Positions 1 through 7,230 of a DNA stretch of 31,623 nucleotides are shown here, one piece after another. The DNA is from JAYZQT01 sp964412235 (GTDB taxonomy: Bacteria; Pseudomonadota; Alphaproteobacteria; MPNO01; UBA830): assembly GCA_964412235.1 (NCBI GenBank), contig CAYPNT010000029.1, forward strand, positions 1-31,623, read 5' to 3'. Under the pieces are notes generated by a model. It ran no database searches, was not told the origin of the DNA, and saw only the letters and a list, made by a program, of their open reading frames with translations. The translations under genes were made by a program, and so were the position numbers. Numbering within the stretch: position 1 is the first letter of the stretch; each line of letters begins with the position of its first letter.

Positions 1-2
1 CG

Positions 3-239
3 GGCAGAATGGAAGCGCCGGATTTATTGGCCACAGAAATCCGTTCAAAACCGCCAGTGGTTCTGGTGCACGGCGATTCTGATGAACTTCTTGCGGTGTC
101 TGAAATGGAGACAGCCGCTAAAACTTTAGAAGACAATGGGATACCTGTGGCAACCCATGTGCGACCCGGATTAGGTCACGGAATTGATGAAGAGGGCATC
201 CGTATTGGAGTTGAGTTTGTGGCAAAGGCGCTGTCTTGA
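3..239 (+). CDS. Alpha/beta hydrolase, phospholipase/carboxylesterase type (3' end only)
   Basis: This is the C-terminal part of a serine hydrolase of the phospholipase/carboxylesterase (YpfH-like) family; the reading frame is open to the left edge, so the true start and the nucleophile Ser lie outside the window. The visible part has a beta strand VVLVHG followed by DSDE, where the catalytic Asp of this fold normally sits, and ends with GLGHGID, where the catalytic His sits. The natural substrate (a carboxylic or phospholipid ester) cannot be told from this fragment. A Met at position 9 is internal and is unlikely to be the start, because a fold of about 220 residues is expected. The protein ends at a TGA, followed by about 150 bases without a gene. 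Confidence 0.75.
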   Translation, partial: GRMEAPDLLATEIRSKPPVVLVHGDSDELLAVSEMETAAKTLEDNGIPVATHVRPGLGHGIDEEGIRIGVEFVAKALS

Positions 240-388
240 TCTTTCCTTGGAGTCAATGTCCCGTACGTACGTTGTAATTTGTCCCAAAATCTTCACGCGA
301 CCCCGGTTGCTCTACTCATCGACGCCCGCTAATCTCGCAATCAAATGGTTGACATAAGGTGCGTTTCTATAACTGGGATACATGAGCG

Positions 389-943
389 GTGATTGGGAAT
401 TCCCCGGCACTCGTACTCAATGCTGACTTTAGACCTCTCAGCTATTTTCCACTGTCTGTTTGGTCGTGGCAGGAAGCGGTAAAGGCTGTTTTTCTTGATC
501 GCGTGAATATTGTTTCCGAATATGAGAACGAAGTTCGCTCGCCAAGTTTTTCGATGCGACTTCCCAGTGTGATTGCACTTAAACGATACGTTCCGCTCTC
601 ACGTCGCCCTGCCTTTACTCGATTCAACGTATTTTTACGTGATCATTTCGCTTGTCAGTATTGCGGCGGTGCGCCTTCAGCTTCGGAACTAACATTTGAT
701 CACGTTACCCCTAAATGTCTTGGGGGGAGGACAAACTGGGAAAATGTTGTGGCGGCATGCTCTAGTTGTAATCTTATGAAAGGCAACCAACTTCCTGAGG
801 ATTGCGGGATGCTACCCACCCGTTTGCCAGTGGAACCTACTAACTACCAGCTACAAAGTAATGGCCGCTCATTTCCCCCAAACTACCTCCATGAAAGCTG
901 GCGTGATTTTCTTTATTGGGATAGTGAGCTAGAGCAGGGGTAA
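389..943 (+). CDS. HNH endonuclease family protein
   Basis: The 184-residue protein belongs to the HNH nuclease family widespread in alphaproteobacteria, which starts with the conserved strand LVLNADFRPLSYFPLS. The nuclease core shows a four-cysteine zinc knuckle, C89-x2-C92 and C124-x2-C127, enclosing the metal-binding DH pair D104-H105 and the NWENVV segment. The family is presumed to cut DNA, but its cellular role is not established; it does not sit beside restriction-modification genes here. The start is GTG at 389: a TGA in the same frame at 383-385 excludes anything upstream, and there is no clear ribosome binding site. An ATG at 382 is in another frame and stops after 14 codons. It is followed after 20 bases by the methyltransferase gene. 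Confidence 0.85.
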   Translation: MIGNSPALVLNADFRPLSYFPLSVWSWQEAVKAVFLDRVNIVSEYENEVRSPSFSMRLPSVIALKRYVPLSRRPAFTRFNVFLRDHFACQYCGGAPSASELTFDHVTPKCLGGRTNWENVVAACSSCNLMKGNQLPEDCGMLPTRLPVEPTNYQLQSNGRSFPPNYLHESWRDFLYWDSELEQG

Positions 944-963
944 GACGCTGCTGGTTCCAACAG

Positions 964-1725
964 ATGAGCGGTGAGGTTAATGTGATACGGAATTGGCGAT
1001 CGGATCCCAGGTTCTTCAGCCTTGAAGAACGCATAAAGTACGCTCTTTTGCCGCCGAAATTTTACCTTCGAACACTTGTACGTCGTCGTCTAAAAAAGGG
1101 TGAGAAGGAGCTTCATTTTCTTGACCAACTGGTGCGTCGAGGGTCTGTTGCCATCGATATCGGTGCAAACAAGGGCCTATACTCATGGCTTCTTAGTGAA
1201 ATTGCTGCAGAGGTTAAAGCTTTTGAACCCAATCCCAAAATGCATGCGATCCTTTCTCGTAGTACGCCTAATAATGTGCAGACATATGATGTTGCTTTGT
1301 CCAATAGCAGTGGTGAGACGGATTTAATACTACCGGTTCACAGAAACGGACGTTTTTCAAATCAAGGCGGTACTCTTCAGGTTGCTAAAAATCTCAGTGG
1401 AAAACCGATATATAAATACCCTGTCACACAAGAGCGATTGGATGCTTTTAATTTTAAGGACGTGTCTTTTATAAAAATTGATGTGGAAGGTTTTGAACTC
1501 GAAGTAATAGAGGGCGCGCGCGATACCATCCAAAGGGAACGACCGACGCTTCTGATGGAAATCGATCCAAATCAGAACGGTTTGTCGCTTCGCGAGGCAA
1601 TTCTCCGGGTGGAGGATTATGGTTACAAAACACATATTGTCTCCGGTTCAACAATAAAATCCTTTGATTCTGCCGCGAGTGGTCAACCGTCAACAAATAA
1701 TTTTATTTTCTGTCCAACCCTTTGA
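964..1725 (+). CDS. FkbM family SAM-dependent methyltransferase
   Basis: This 253-residue protein has the FkbM-type methyltransferase fold, which transfers a methyl group from S-adenosylmethionine, usually to a hydroxyl on a sugar, polyketide or lipid. Residues 63-71 (AIDIGANKG) form the SAM-binding glycine loop, E88-P89 the acidic residue that contacts the ribose, and IDVEGFE at 172-178 the conserved motif that defines the family. The N-terminal 50 residues are basic and precede the catalytic domain. No glycosyltransferase, polyketide or flagellar glycosylation gene is nearby, so the acceptor is unknown. The coding region looks more AT-rich than the nearby genes, which would fit acquisition by transfer, but this was judged by eye. 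No strong ribosome binding site precedes the ATG. Confidence 0.85.
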   Translation: MSGEVNVIRNWRSDPRFFSLEERIKYALLPPKFYLRTLVRRRLKKGEKELHFLDQLVRRGSVAIDIGANKGLYSWLLSEIAAEVKAFEPNPKMHAILSRSTPNNVQTYDVALSNSSGETDLILPVHRNGRFSNQGGTLQVAKNLSGKPIYKYPVTQERLDAFNFKDVSFIKIDVEGFELEVIEGARDTIQRERPTLLMEIDPNQNGLSLREAILRVEDYGYKTHIVSGSTIKSFDSAASGQPSTNNFIFCPTL

Positions 1726-1844
1726 CTTTCGGTTTTTGTGTTTGAGCTAAAATTACACTTAATTAATGGTCTAGACACTAGTTTGTAAGGTGCTCTCTAG
1801 GATATTCGGCCTCGCGTTTTCAATCTAGCAATGGAGAATTGGAC

Positions 1845-3362
1845 ATGCCGAATAACAGTACGTTTGCTCTCCCTACTTTCTCGATAATACTGGGGGTTTT
1901 TGCGTTTCTAGGGGTCTCAAGTAGTGCCTTTTCAAACGATAAATTGGCTCTGACGTCTATTGAAAGGCAGCAGGTCAATCCGGGGGGTAGTCGACAACTT
2001 CCTTTTAGTTTTGCCAAAGTTATTGGGCGGGTTAGTCCTGCTGTTGTTTCTATACGGACAACAGGTCCATCCGCGGCGGGCCGTGATCGAAAGCTTGAGA
2101 TACCTCTACCTTTTAGACGTTTCTTTTCGGAAGAATTTAAACAAAGATTTGGTGACACAAACCCGGGCACCACACGCCCGCAGGCCCAAACGCCGAAGTT
2201 ACGTGGGGTGGGTTCTGGGTTTTTTGTTGATCCCAATGGATATGTCGTGACGAATAACCATGTCGTTGAACACGCAGAAAAAATTGAAGTTATACTCAAG
2301 GGAGGTCGTGTCTTTGAAGCATATTTGATCGGCCGCGATCCTAAAACCGATCTCGCGTTACTCAAAGTTTCATCCAGTGAAAAATTCCCATTTGTTACGT
2401 TTGGTAATTCAGCTAAAGCCCAAGTCGGGGACTGGGTAATTGCGCTTGGAAATCCTTTTGGGCTTGGCCATACTGCGACGACAGGCATAATTTCTGCCCG
2501 AGGCCGCGATATCGGTGCGGGCCCCTACGACGACTTTTTGCAGATAGACGCTCCCATTAACAAAGGCAACTCCGGTGGACCGACCTTTAATGTTCAAGGT
2601 AAAGTGATAGGAGTAAACACGGCTATTATTTCACCAACCGGTGTTAGTGCTGGCATCGGTTTTGCGATTCCAGCAAATATGGCCAAAAATGTAGTCAGCC
2701 AGCTAAAGGAAAGAGGCACGGTATCGCGTGGTTGGCTCGGTATTAAGGTCCAACGCGTCACGAAAGACCTGGCGCTTGGACTAGGACTGGCTAAACCCCA
2801 AGGAGCGTTAATATCAGCTATCGATAAAAACAGTCCTGCTGAACTGGGGGGATTAATGACCGGAGACGTAATTCTGGCCGTAAATGGGATCCGCGTTAAG
2901 AAAATGCGCGAACTACCCCGCCTTGTAGCGAGTTTAACGACCGGCTCGAACATTCCTATGTTGATCTATCGAGCGGGTTCTCAGATAAATCTTATGATTA
3001 ATGTTGGAGAGGCCTCAAATAAAGTCGCGAATACGGTACGCTCGAACAGCCAGAACACACGAAGCCCGTGGGGAGTGCGTCTTGCTATAATTAATGATGT
3101 TTTGCGGGCACGGTTTAATTTTAGTGCTAAAGCCAAAGGCGTTGCAGTTTTGTCGGTAAAACAGGACGGCATCGCGGCAAAAAAGGGCATCCGTCCTGGC
3201 GATATTATACAGCAAGTATCTGGTACCAATGTCAAATTTCCTCAAGACGTGTTTAACTTGATAGATGCTCACAGAACGAAAACAAAGGTAAAATATCGAA
3301 AGCTAGCGTTGGTTCTGCTACGCCGCGCAGCTAGAGTGTGGTATGTTGCTCTACCGGTATAA
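1845..3362 (+). CDS. Do/HtrA-family periplasmic serine endoprotease
   Basis: A 505-residue DegP/DegQ-like protease that would degrade or refold misfolded envelope proteins in the periplasm. Residues 1-30 form a signal peptide (hydrophobic core ILGVFAFLGV, cleavage after roughly AFS). The trypsin-like domain has an intact triad: H139 (TNNHVV), D169 (PKTDLALL) and S243 (GNSGGP). PDZ1 spans about 295-385 and PDZ2 about 405-500, ending in the usual VALPV. Length agrees with the family. I prefer the ATG at 1845, because GGAG at 1833-1836 lies eight bases upstream; an in-frame TTG at 1839 has no such support. It appears to be monocistronic; no two-component or rseP-like gene is adjacent. The exact paralogue (DegP, DegQ, MucD) cannot be decided. 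Confidence 0.93.
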   Translation: MPNNSTFALPTFSIILGVFAFLGVSSSAFSNDKLALTSIERQQVNPGGSRQLPFSFAKVIGRVSPAVVSIRTTGPSAAGRDRKLEIPLPFRRFFSEEFKQRFGDTNPGTTRPQAQTPKLRGVGSGFFVDPNGYVVTNNHVVEHAEKIEVILKGGRVFEAYLIGRDPKTDLALLKVSSSEKFPFVTFGNSAKAQVGDWVIALGNPFGLGHTATTGIISARGRDIGAGPYDDFLQIDAPINKGNSGGPTFNVQGKVIGVNTAIISPTGVSAGIGFAIPANMAKNVVSQLKERGTVSRGWLGIKVQRVTKDLALGLGLAKPQGALISAIDKNSPAELGGLMTGDVILAVNGIRVKKMRELPRLVASLTTGSNIPMLIYRAGSQINLMINVGEASNKVANTVRSNSQNTRSPWGVRLAIINDVLRARFNFSAKAKGVAVLSVKQDGIAAKKGIRPGDIIQQVSGTNVKFPQDVFNLIDAHRTKTKVKYRKLALVLLRRAARVWYVALPV

Positions 3363-3376
3363 AACAAAATACGGGT

Positions 3377-3407
3377 TGAGAGGACGTAGATTCTCCTCAT
3401 TTATTTC
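3377..3407 (+). terminator. Weak hairpin after the HtrA gene
   Basis: TGAGAGGA (3377-3384) can pair with TCTCCTCA (3392-3399) around a seven-base loop, with one mismatch and one G-U pair, followed by the T-rich run TTATTTCT. It lies 15 bases after the protease stop codon, so it could act as a terminator, but the imperfect stem and broken T run make this tentative. Confidence 0.3.
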
Positions 3408-3497
3408 TAGTTATCCTGGTTTAAAGTTAGACTAAGCAGGGATAGCGTTGGCAAGGGTTGGTCGTTAAATTCTACTTTGGCAAACCGGAGAGCAAAA

Positions 3498-4394
3498 ATG
3501 GCTTTGAAAACGATCGCAATTCTTAGCCCAGGGGACATGGGTGAGGGCGTTGGTGCTTCGATCAAGGGACAAGGCTTCGATGTAATTACTTTTTTGAAAG
3601 GTCGAAGCGAAGAAACCCGAATGAGATCCGAAAGAGCCGGTATACGGGAAGTCAGGAACATTGAAGCCTTAGTGGCGGAGGCAAGTCTTGTGGTCTCGAT
3701 TTTGCCTCCGGAATTAGCCGAGAATGTTGCGGATCAGGTCAGCGTCGCAATGACAAAAACCGGTTCAACACCGGCCTATGCAGAGATGAACGCTATAGCG
3801 CCAAACACGACGAAACGCATTGGGGAGAAAATTAGTTCGGTTGGGGCGATATTTATAGATGGTGGCATCATTGGCTGGGCACCGTTTAAGTCAAAATCAG
3901 ACACGCGCTTATATGTTTCCGGTACTTCTGCAGGGTTAATGGAAGAACTCAATGGCAATGGGAAGCGGATAATAAACCTTGGCGACGAAATAGGTCGTGC
4001 GTCAGCCGTTAAGATGATCTACGCGTCGGTAACAAAAGGCACAGACACGCTATTAACAGCAGCCTACACAGCGTCAGAAGCGCTTGATATTCGAGAAGTT
4101 CTTGAAGAAGAGTGGGCTGCTAGTCAACCTGAGGTGTTGGCTCGCATGGGGCGTCGCGTGCCCGCGCTTCCCGCCGATGCAGGCCGATGGATCGGCGAGA
4201 TGGAACAGATAGCGGAAACCTATGCGTCGGTCGGGCTAACCCCGAATTATCACACTGGCGCTGCGGAAATTTATCGACTGCTTAATGCCACGCCGTTTGC
4301 AGAGGAAAGCCGGGAGACCTTGGATAAGTCACGCACGATGCAAGAAACCGTCAGGGTGTATGCCCGTTATTTACAAAAGGATAATGCTAGTTGA
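3498..4394 (+). CDS. NAD(P)-binding 6-phosphogluconate-dehydrogenase-like protein, DUF1932
   Basis: A 298-residue member of the beta-hydroxyacid dehydrogenase / 6-phosphogluconate dehydrogenase superfamily with a C-terminal DUF1932 domain. The Rossmann part starts at once (AILSPGDMGEGVG at 7-19), with SILPPE at 67-72. DGGIIG at 121-126 corresponds to the substrate-binding DGG motif and K172 (SAVKM) to the catalytic lysine of the superfamily. The DUF1932 helical part covers about 165-298. The substrate of this subgroup is unknown; oxidation of a beta-hydroxy acid with NAD(P)+ is the expected chemistry. Start at the ATG 3498, preceded by GGAGAG at 3487-3492; an in-frame TTG at 3477 is less likely. 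The next gene starts 26 bases later on the same strand, suggesting co-transcription. Confidence 0.85.
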   Translation: MALKTIAILSPGDMGEGVGASIKGQGFDVITFLKGRSEETRMRSERAGIREVRNIEALVAEASLVVSILPPELAENVADQVSVAMTKTGSTPAYAEMNAIAPNTTKRIGEKISSVGAIFIDGGIIGWAPFKSKSDTRLYVSGTSAGLMEELNGNGKRIINLGDEIGRASAVKMIYASVTKGTDTLLTAAYTASEALDIREVLEEEWAASQPEVLARMGRRVPALPADAGRWIGEMEQIAETYASVGLTPNYHTGAAEIYRLLNATPFAEESRETLDKSRTMQETVRVYARYLQKDNAS

Positions 4395-4420
4395 GCATTC
4401 AACTGATATAGGAAAATAAA

Positions 4421-5215
4421 ATGCCTAGTGCCAAGCTTATTAGTCTTGTTAATAAGGTGGCTCCGCTTTTTGCCGGAGAGGCAGAGGTAATTCGTACTTA
4501 TTGGAGGTCGCCCAATAGAACGAAAGAAACGGACCGCCTTTGGCTTCTTAGGCAGGCTAGAAAGGAAGTATGGGATACGCCGCTGGGAGATCAGAGGGGG
4601 CTATATCTCGGGCCCGTACAAGATTTGATAGCTGTTTTTCCTAAAATAGACATTGAGGTGCCACGGGAAGAAGTCCTGGCGAAAATGGAGGGCCTTTACG
4701 AAGAATTTTCCCATTATTGCGCCTACGCGGACGCGTATGACGCCGTGCGTGAGGATGGTGAACCCCGGCTTAGCCCAACTCGGTTGAAAAAGGTACCAGA
4801 TTGGCCTGAGAACCTCGCGATTAGAGACCGCCGGGCGGAAGTGAAAAAACAATTTGGCACTATAGGTGAGAAGGCATGTTACTTTACGGAAGGGGGTTAT
4901 TGTACCTTGTTTTCGGAAGGTATGAAATTAGCTGGAAATGGTGGTGTGGATGATTTAATAGCTCATGCTGCCACACTGGTGTACGAAGATGAATTTGGCC
5001 ATATGTGCAAAGGGATTGTCGGCCTAGACCAAGAAGATATGTCAGATTCCGATTGGTCATTGATGGAAGATCTCTCGGTTGGGCTCCAACGTTTACGTAT
5101 TGATATGCGGAACGCGCAGTTTAGCTATCCACTCTCAAAAGACCGTGTAACGGCAATTAAATCAGGCGATATTAAACCTATAGAATTTGATTTTGAAAAA
5201 GCGGCCGCTGCATAG
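4421..5215 (+). CDS. Uncharacterised protein, probable ferritin-like diiron fold
   Basis: I do not recognise this 264-residue protein by family name. It is soluble, with no signal peptide or membrane segment. Two segments carry an E-F-x-H pattern: E95-F-S-H98 (YEEFSHY) and E191-F-G-H194 (YEDEFGHM), and between them lies a helix with E166 (TLFSEGMKL). One Glu, an ExxH, one Glu and a second ExxH in four successive helices is the metal-ligand signature of ferritin-like diiron carboxylate proteins; the first Glu could be E20 or E22. I therefore infer a non-haem diiron oxygenase, oxidase or desaturase-like enzyme, but metal binding and substrate are unproven. It follows the DUF1932 dehydrogenase by 26 bases, so the two may act on the same small molecule. 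Confidence 0.6.
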   Translation: MPSAKLISLVNKVAPLFAGEAEVIRTYWRSPNRTKETDRLWLLRQARKEVWDTPLGDQRGLYLGPVQDLIAVFPKIDIEVPREEVLAKMEGLYEEFSHYCAYADAYDAVREDGEPRLSPTRLKKVPDWPENLAIRDRRAEVKKQFGTIGEKACYFTEGGYCTLFSEGMKLAGNGGVDDLIAHAATLVYEDEFGHMCKGIVGLDQEDMSDSDWSLMEDLSVGLQRLRIDMRNAQFSYPLSKDRVTAIKSGDIKPIEFDFEKAAAA

Positions 5216-5242
5216 AAATCATCCCTCGTTGTGGGATTTAGC

Positions 5243-5584
5243 GTGAGTGAGCCGCGGCTCAGAACAGCACTCTGGGTGAGCGCTCAGGTGCGGCGCTGTA
5301 ATATTGATTCTGTGCCCATCGTAGTTGTGCGACACGGGGATGACGACGCCGGTTTGGTGATCGTAAAACTCGACAGACTTGATGGAACAAGTGAAGTTTT
5401 TTTGAGGACAACCACCTTAGATGGGAATTGGGCTTGGCGTAACATCAGTGGGATGTCTCCGGTTGCTAACTTGCAAGCCGAAATAATAATTGAGCGCGAA
5501 GTTGGTTTCGATCCCGATGTTTGGGTTCTTGCTATTGAGGACCCAGATGGAAATTTTGAATTTGACGCCCCGCGTGTTGATTGA
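5243..5584 (+). CDS. DUF1491 family protein
   Basis: A 113-residue protein of the DUF1491 family, small cytosolic proteins found almost only in alphaproteobacteria and of unknown function. Recognisable parts are the opening RLRTALWVSAQVRRC, the strand VVVRHGDDDAGLVIVKLDRLDG, and FDPDVWVLAIED near the end. The start is uncertain: GTG at 5243 is preceded by GGGA at 5233-5236, while GTG at 5231 would add four residues but has no ribosome binding site. It lies 27 bases after the putative diiron gene and is convergent with the aldehyde-dehydrogenase-like gene, whose stop is only 10 bases away. It may be the last gene of the same transcript. Confidence 0.85.
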   Translation: MSEPRLRTALWVSAQVRRCNIDSVPIVVVRHGDDDAGLVIVKLDRLDGTSEVFLRTTTLDGNWAWRNISGMSPVANLQAEIIIEREVGFDPDVWVLAIEDPDGNFEFDAPRVD

Positions 5585-5594
5585 ACACCCTCTA

Positions 5595-7055
5595 TCAGGT
5601 TGGGTCCGCGTCATTTGGCATTTTAAGGCTGTCTGTTCGTAGCACAATTGTTTTGTCCACTCTAAGCTCATCGATAGCATAAGGTATACCACTGGTTCCT
5701 ATGCCTGCCTCTCGGAGTCCTGAAAATGGCATCCACGCTGTCCAAAAAGCTGTATGATCATTAATCATCACAGCTGACGCATCTAGCCGATCTGTTATGC
5801 TCATAGCGCTCTCTACATCTCGCGTAAATACCGCAGCGTGGATCGCTGTTGGAAGGGAGTTTGCGCGCAGTATTGCATCCTCAACATCAAACCACGGATC
5901 AATACAAACAACGGGTCCCCGCACTTCTTCGGTCATGAGCCGAGAATCGGCAGGCGCATTAAAAATAACGGTAGGGGCATAGAGGGTGTCTGTTAATTTT
6001 TCGCCGCCGGTCAAAAGTTGGCCGCCACCGTTCACTGCTTCTATTACCCAGTCGTGTATTCGATCCGTCTCTTCGGGGCGGATTAGGGGACCGATCTCCG
6101 TGTCTGCGTTCATCGGGTCTCCTACGGTTAGGCCGGCCGCCTTCATCGCTAACTGAGTTGCTAATTTAGTTGCTATCTTAGTGTGCGCAAATATACGTTG
6201 TACGGAGACAGAAACCTGACCAGCATGGTAAAAACAACCGTCTAAAAGTGCTTCACGCACTTCGTATATATCTGAATCACCTGTGACAATGACCGGCGCA
6301 GCTCCGCCGTGCATTAAAGAACACCGCGTCCCAGAAGCTAACAGTGAGCGAAGTTTCCATCCCGTCGAGGCACGACCTGTAAATGTTAAAAAACTTACCC
6401 GGGGGTCCATCACCAGACTTTGGATCAAGTTTTGATCTGATAAGGTTACGATCTGAGCCCATTTGGGATCTATTCCAGCCTCAAGGAGTAGGTTGAGAAA
6501 TAAATGACAGGACAATGGTGTTTCGCACGCGGGGAGCATTATAACCGGGCAGCCAGCCGCTACTGCCGGGATGACCTGCTGTACCACATTGAGTAAGGGG
6601 TGATTAAACCCACTATATGCGACTACTACACCTATTGGCTCCTTTTGGGTAAATGCCATCCTGTGGGTTGTTTCTTGAGTAATACCCATGGGAATTGTTG
6701 TGCCGGAATTGGTTCTGAGAATGGCAATGGCCGATTTTATGCACTCTTGTGCTTGCAAAACCTCTGAATGTGAGTCTCTGTATGGTTTTCCGCCTTCTCG
6801 GGTAGCGGTGTTTGCCAACTCGTCGAACCGTTCCTCTATTATAGTTATCGCGCGTTCTAATATATTTAGGCGCTTGAAGAGTTGAGGCCACTGGGACCGG
6901 TCTTGATATACGCTGAGAGCGTTATTAAGCGCGGTCTCGATATCTGTTGGACTGGATTGTGGGATAGAATCAACTATCGATAAGTCGAAAGGATTAAGCA
7001 CAGGTAGCGTTTGAGTTGACGGAAAATTTTCAGGTAGACGGACATTCTTTTGCAT
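5595..7055 (-). CDS. Aldehyde-dehydrogenase-fold protein lacking catalytic residues (probable pseudoenzyme)
   Basis: A 486-residue protein with the full-length ALDH fold and clear family landmarks: FNHPLL (N151, oxyanion Asn), FTGRASTG (225-232), HGGAAPVIV, HAGQV, and EEVRGPVV (E377). Active ALDHs oxidise aldehydes to acids or acyl-CoA with NAD(P)+ through a Cys thiohemiacetal. Here the catalytic Cys of GQxC is Ser (S282, codon TCT), the general-base Glu of LE(L/H)GG is Met (M248), and the Lys that contacts the cofactor ribose in xKPAxxTP is Leu (L174). The frame is intact, so this is not a simple broken gene. It lies 175 bases downstream of the flavin monooxygenase fusion on the same strand. 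Either a binding or scaffold role, or early decay, is possible; aldehyde dehydrogenase activity should not be assumed. Confidence 0.85.
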   Translation of the reverse strand: MQKNVRLPENFPSTQTLPVLNPFDLSIVDSIPQSSPTDIETALNNALSVYQDRSQWPQLFKRLNILERAITIIEERFDELANTATREGGKPYRDSHSEVLQAQECIKSAIAILRTNSGTTIPMGITQETTHRMAFTQKEPIGVVVAYSGFNHPLLNVVQQVIPAVAAGCPVIMLPACETPLSCHLFLNLLLEAGIDPKWAQIVTLSDQNLIQSLVMDPRVSFLTFTGRASTGWKLRSLLASGTRCSLMHGGAAPVIVTGDSDIYEVREALLDGCFYHAGQVSVSVQRIFAHTKIATKLATQLAMKAAGLTVGDPMNADTEIGPLIRPEETDRIHDWVIEAVNGGGQLLTGGEKLTDTLYAPTVIFNAPADSRLMTEEVRGPVVCIDPWFDVEDAILRANSLPTAIHAAVFTRDVESAMSITDRLDASAVMINDHTAFWTAWMPFSGLREAGIGTSGIPYAIDELRVDKTIVLRTDSLKMPNDADPT

Positions 7056-7230
7056 TTGAGAAAGCCAACTCCCTTACAGTAGCGGTATTAGAAAATAACG
7101 CGGGCCATATGGATACATCAGTTTTGTGCTTTTCGCGAGTGCCGTTTCTTGTGAAGGTTAAAACCAAATAATTTTTCTCAGAGATAAGCTTATAAGCATC
7201 TGTTGGCTCGGTGTTTCAAGCCATATAATA

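Noticed and set aside
262..271. Self-complementary CGTACGTACG
   Set aside because: Ten-base palindrome with no second copy, no T run and no nearby site context; probably chance.
349..373. TTGACA (349-354) with TATAAC (368-373) as an HNH promoter
   Set aside because: Spacing is only 13 bases, too short for a sigma-70 promoter, and no better -10 lies at 16-18 bases.
1820..2488. 222-codon open frame on the minus strand inside the HtrA gene
   Set aside because: Fully antisense to a well-conserved protease, with no recognisable protein features.
3285..3362. Unusual basic C-terminus of the HtrA protein as a frameshift
   Set aside because: The protein still ends in the typical VALPV of the family and the PDZ2 length is normal.
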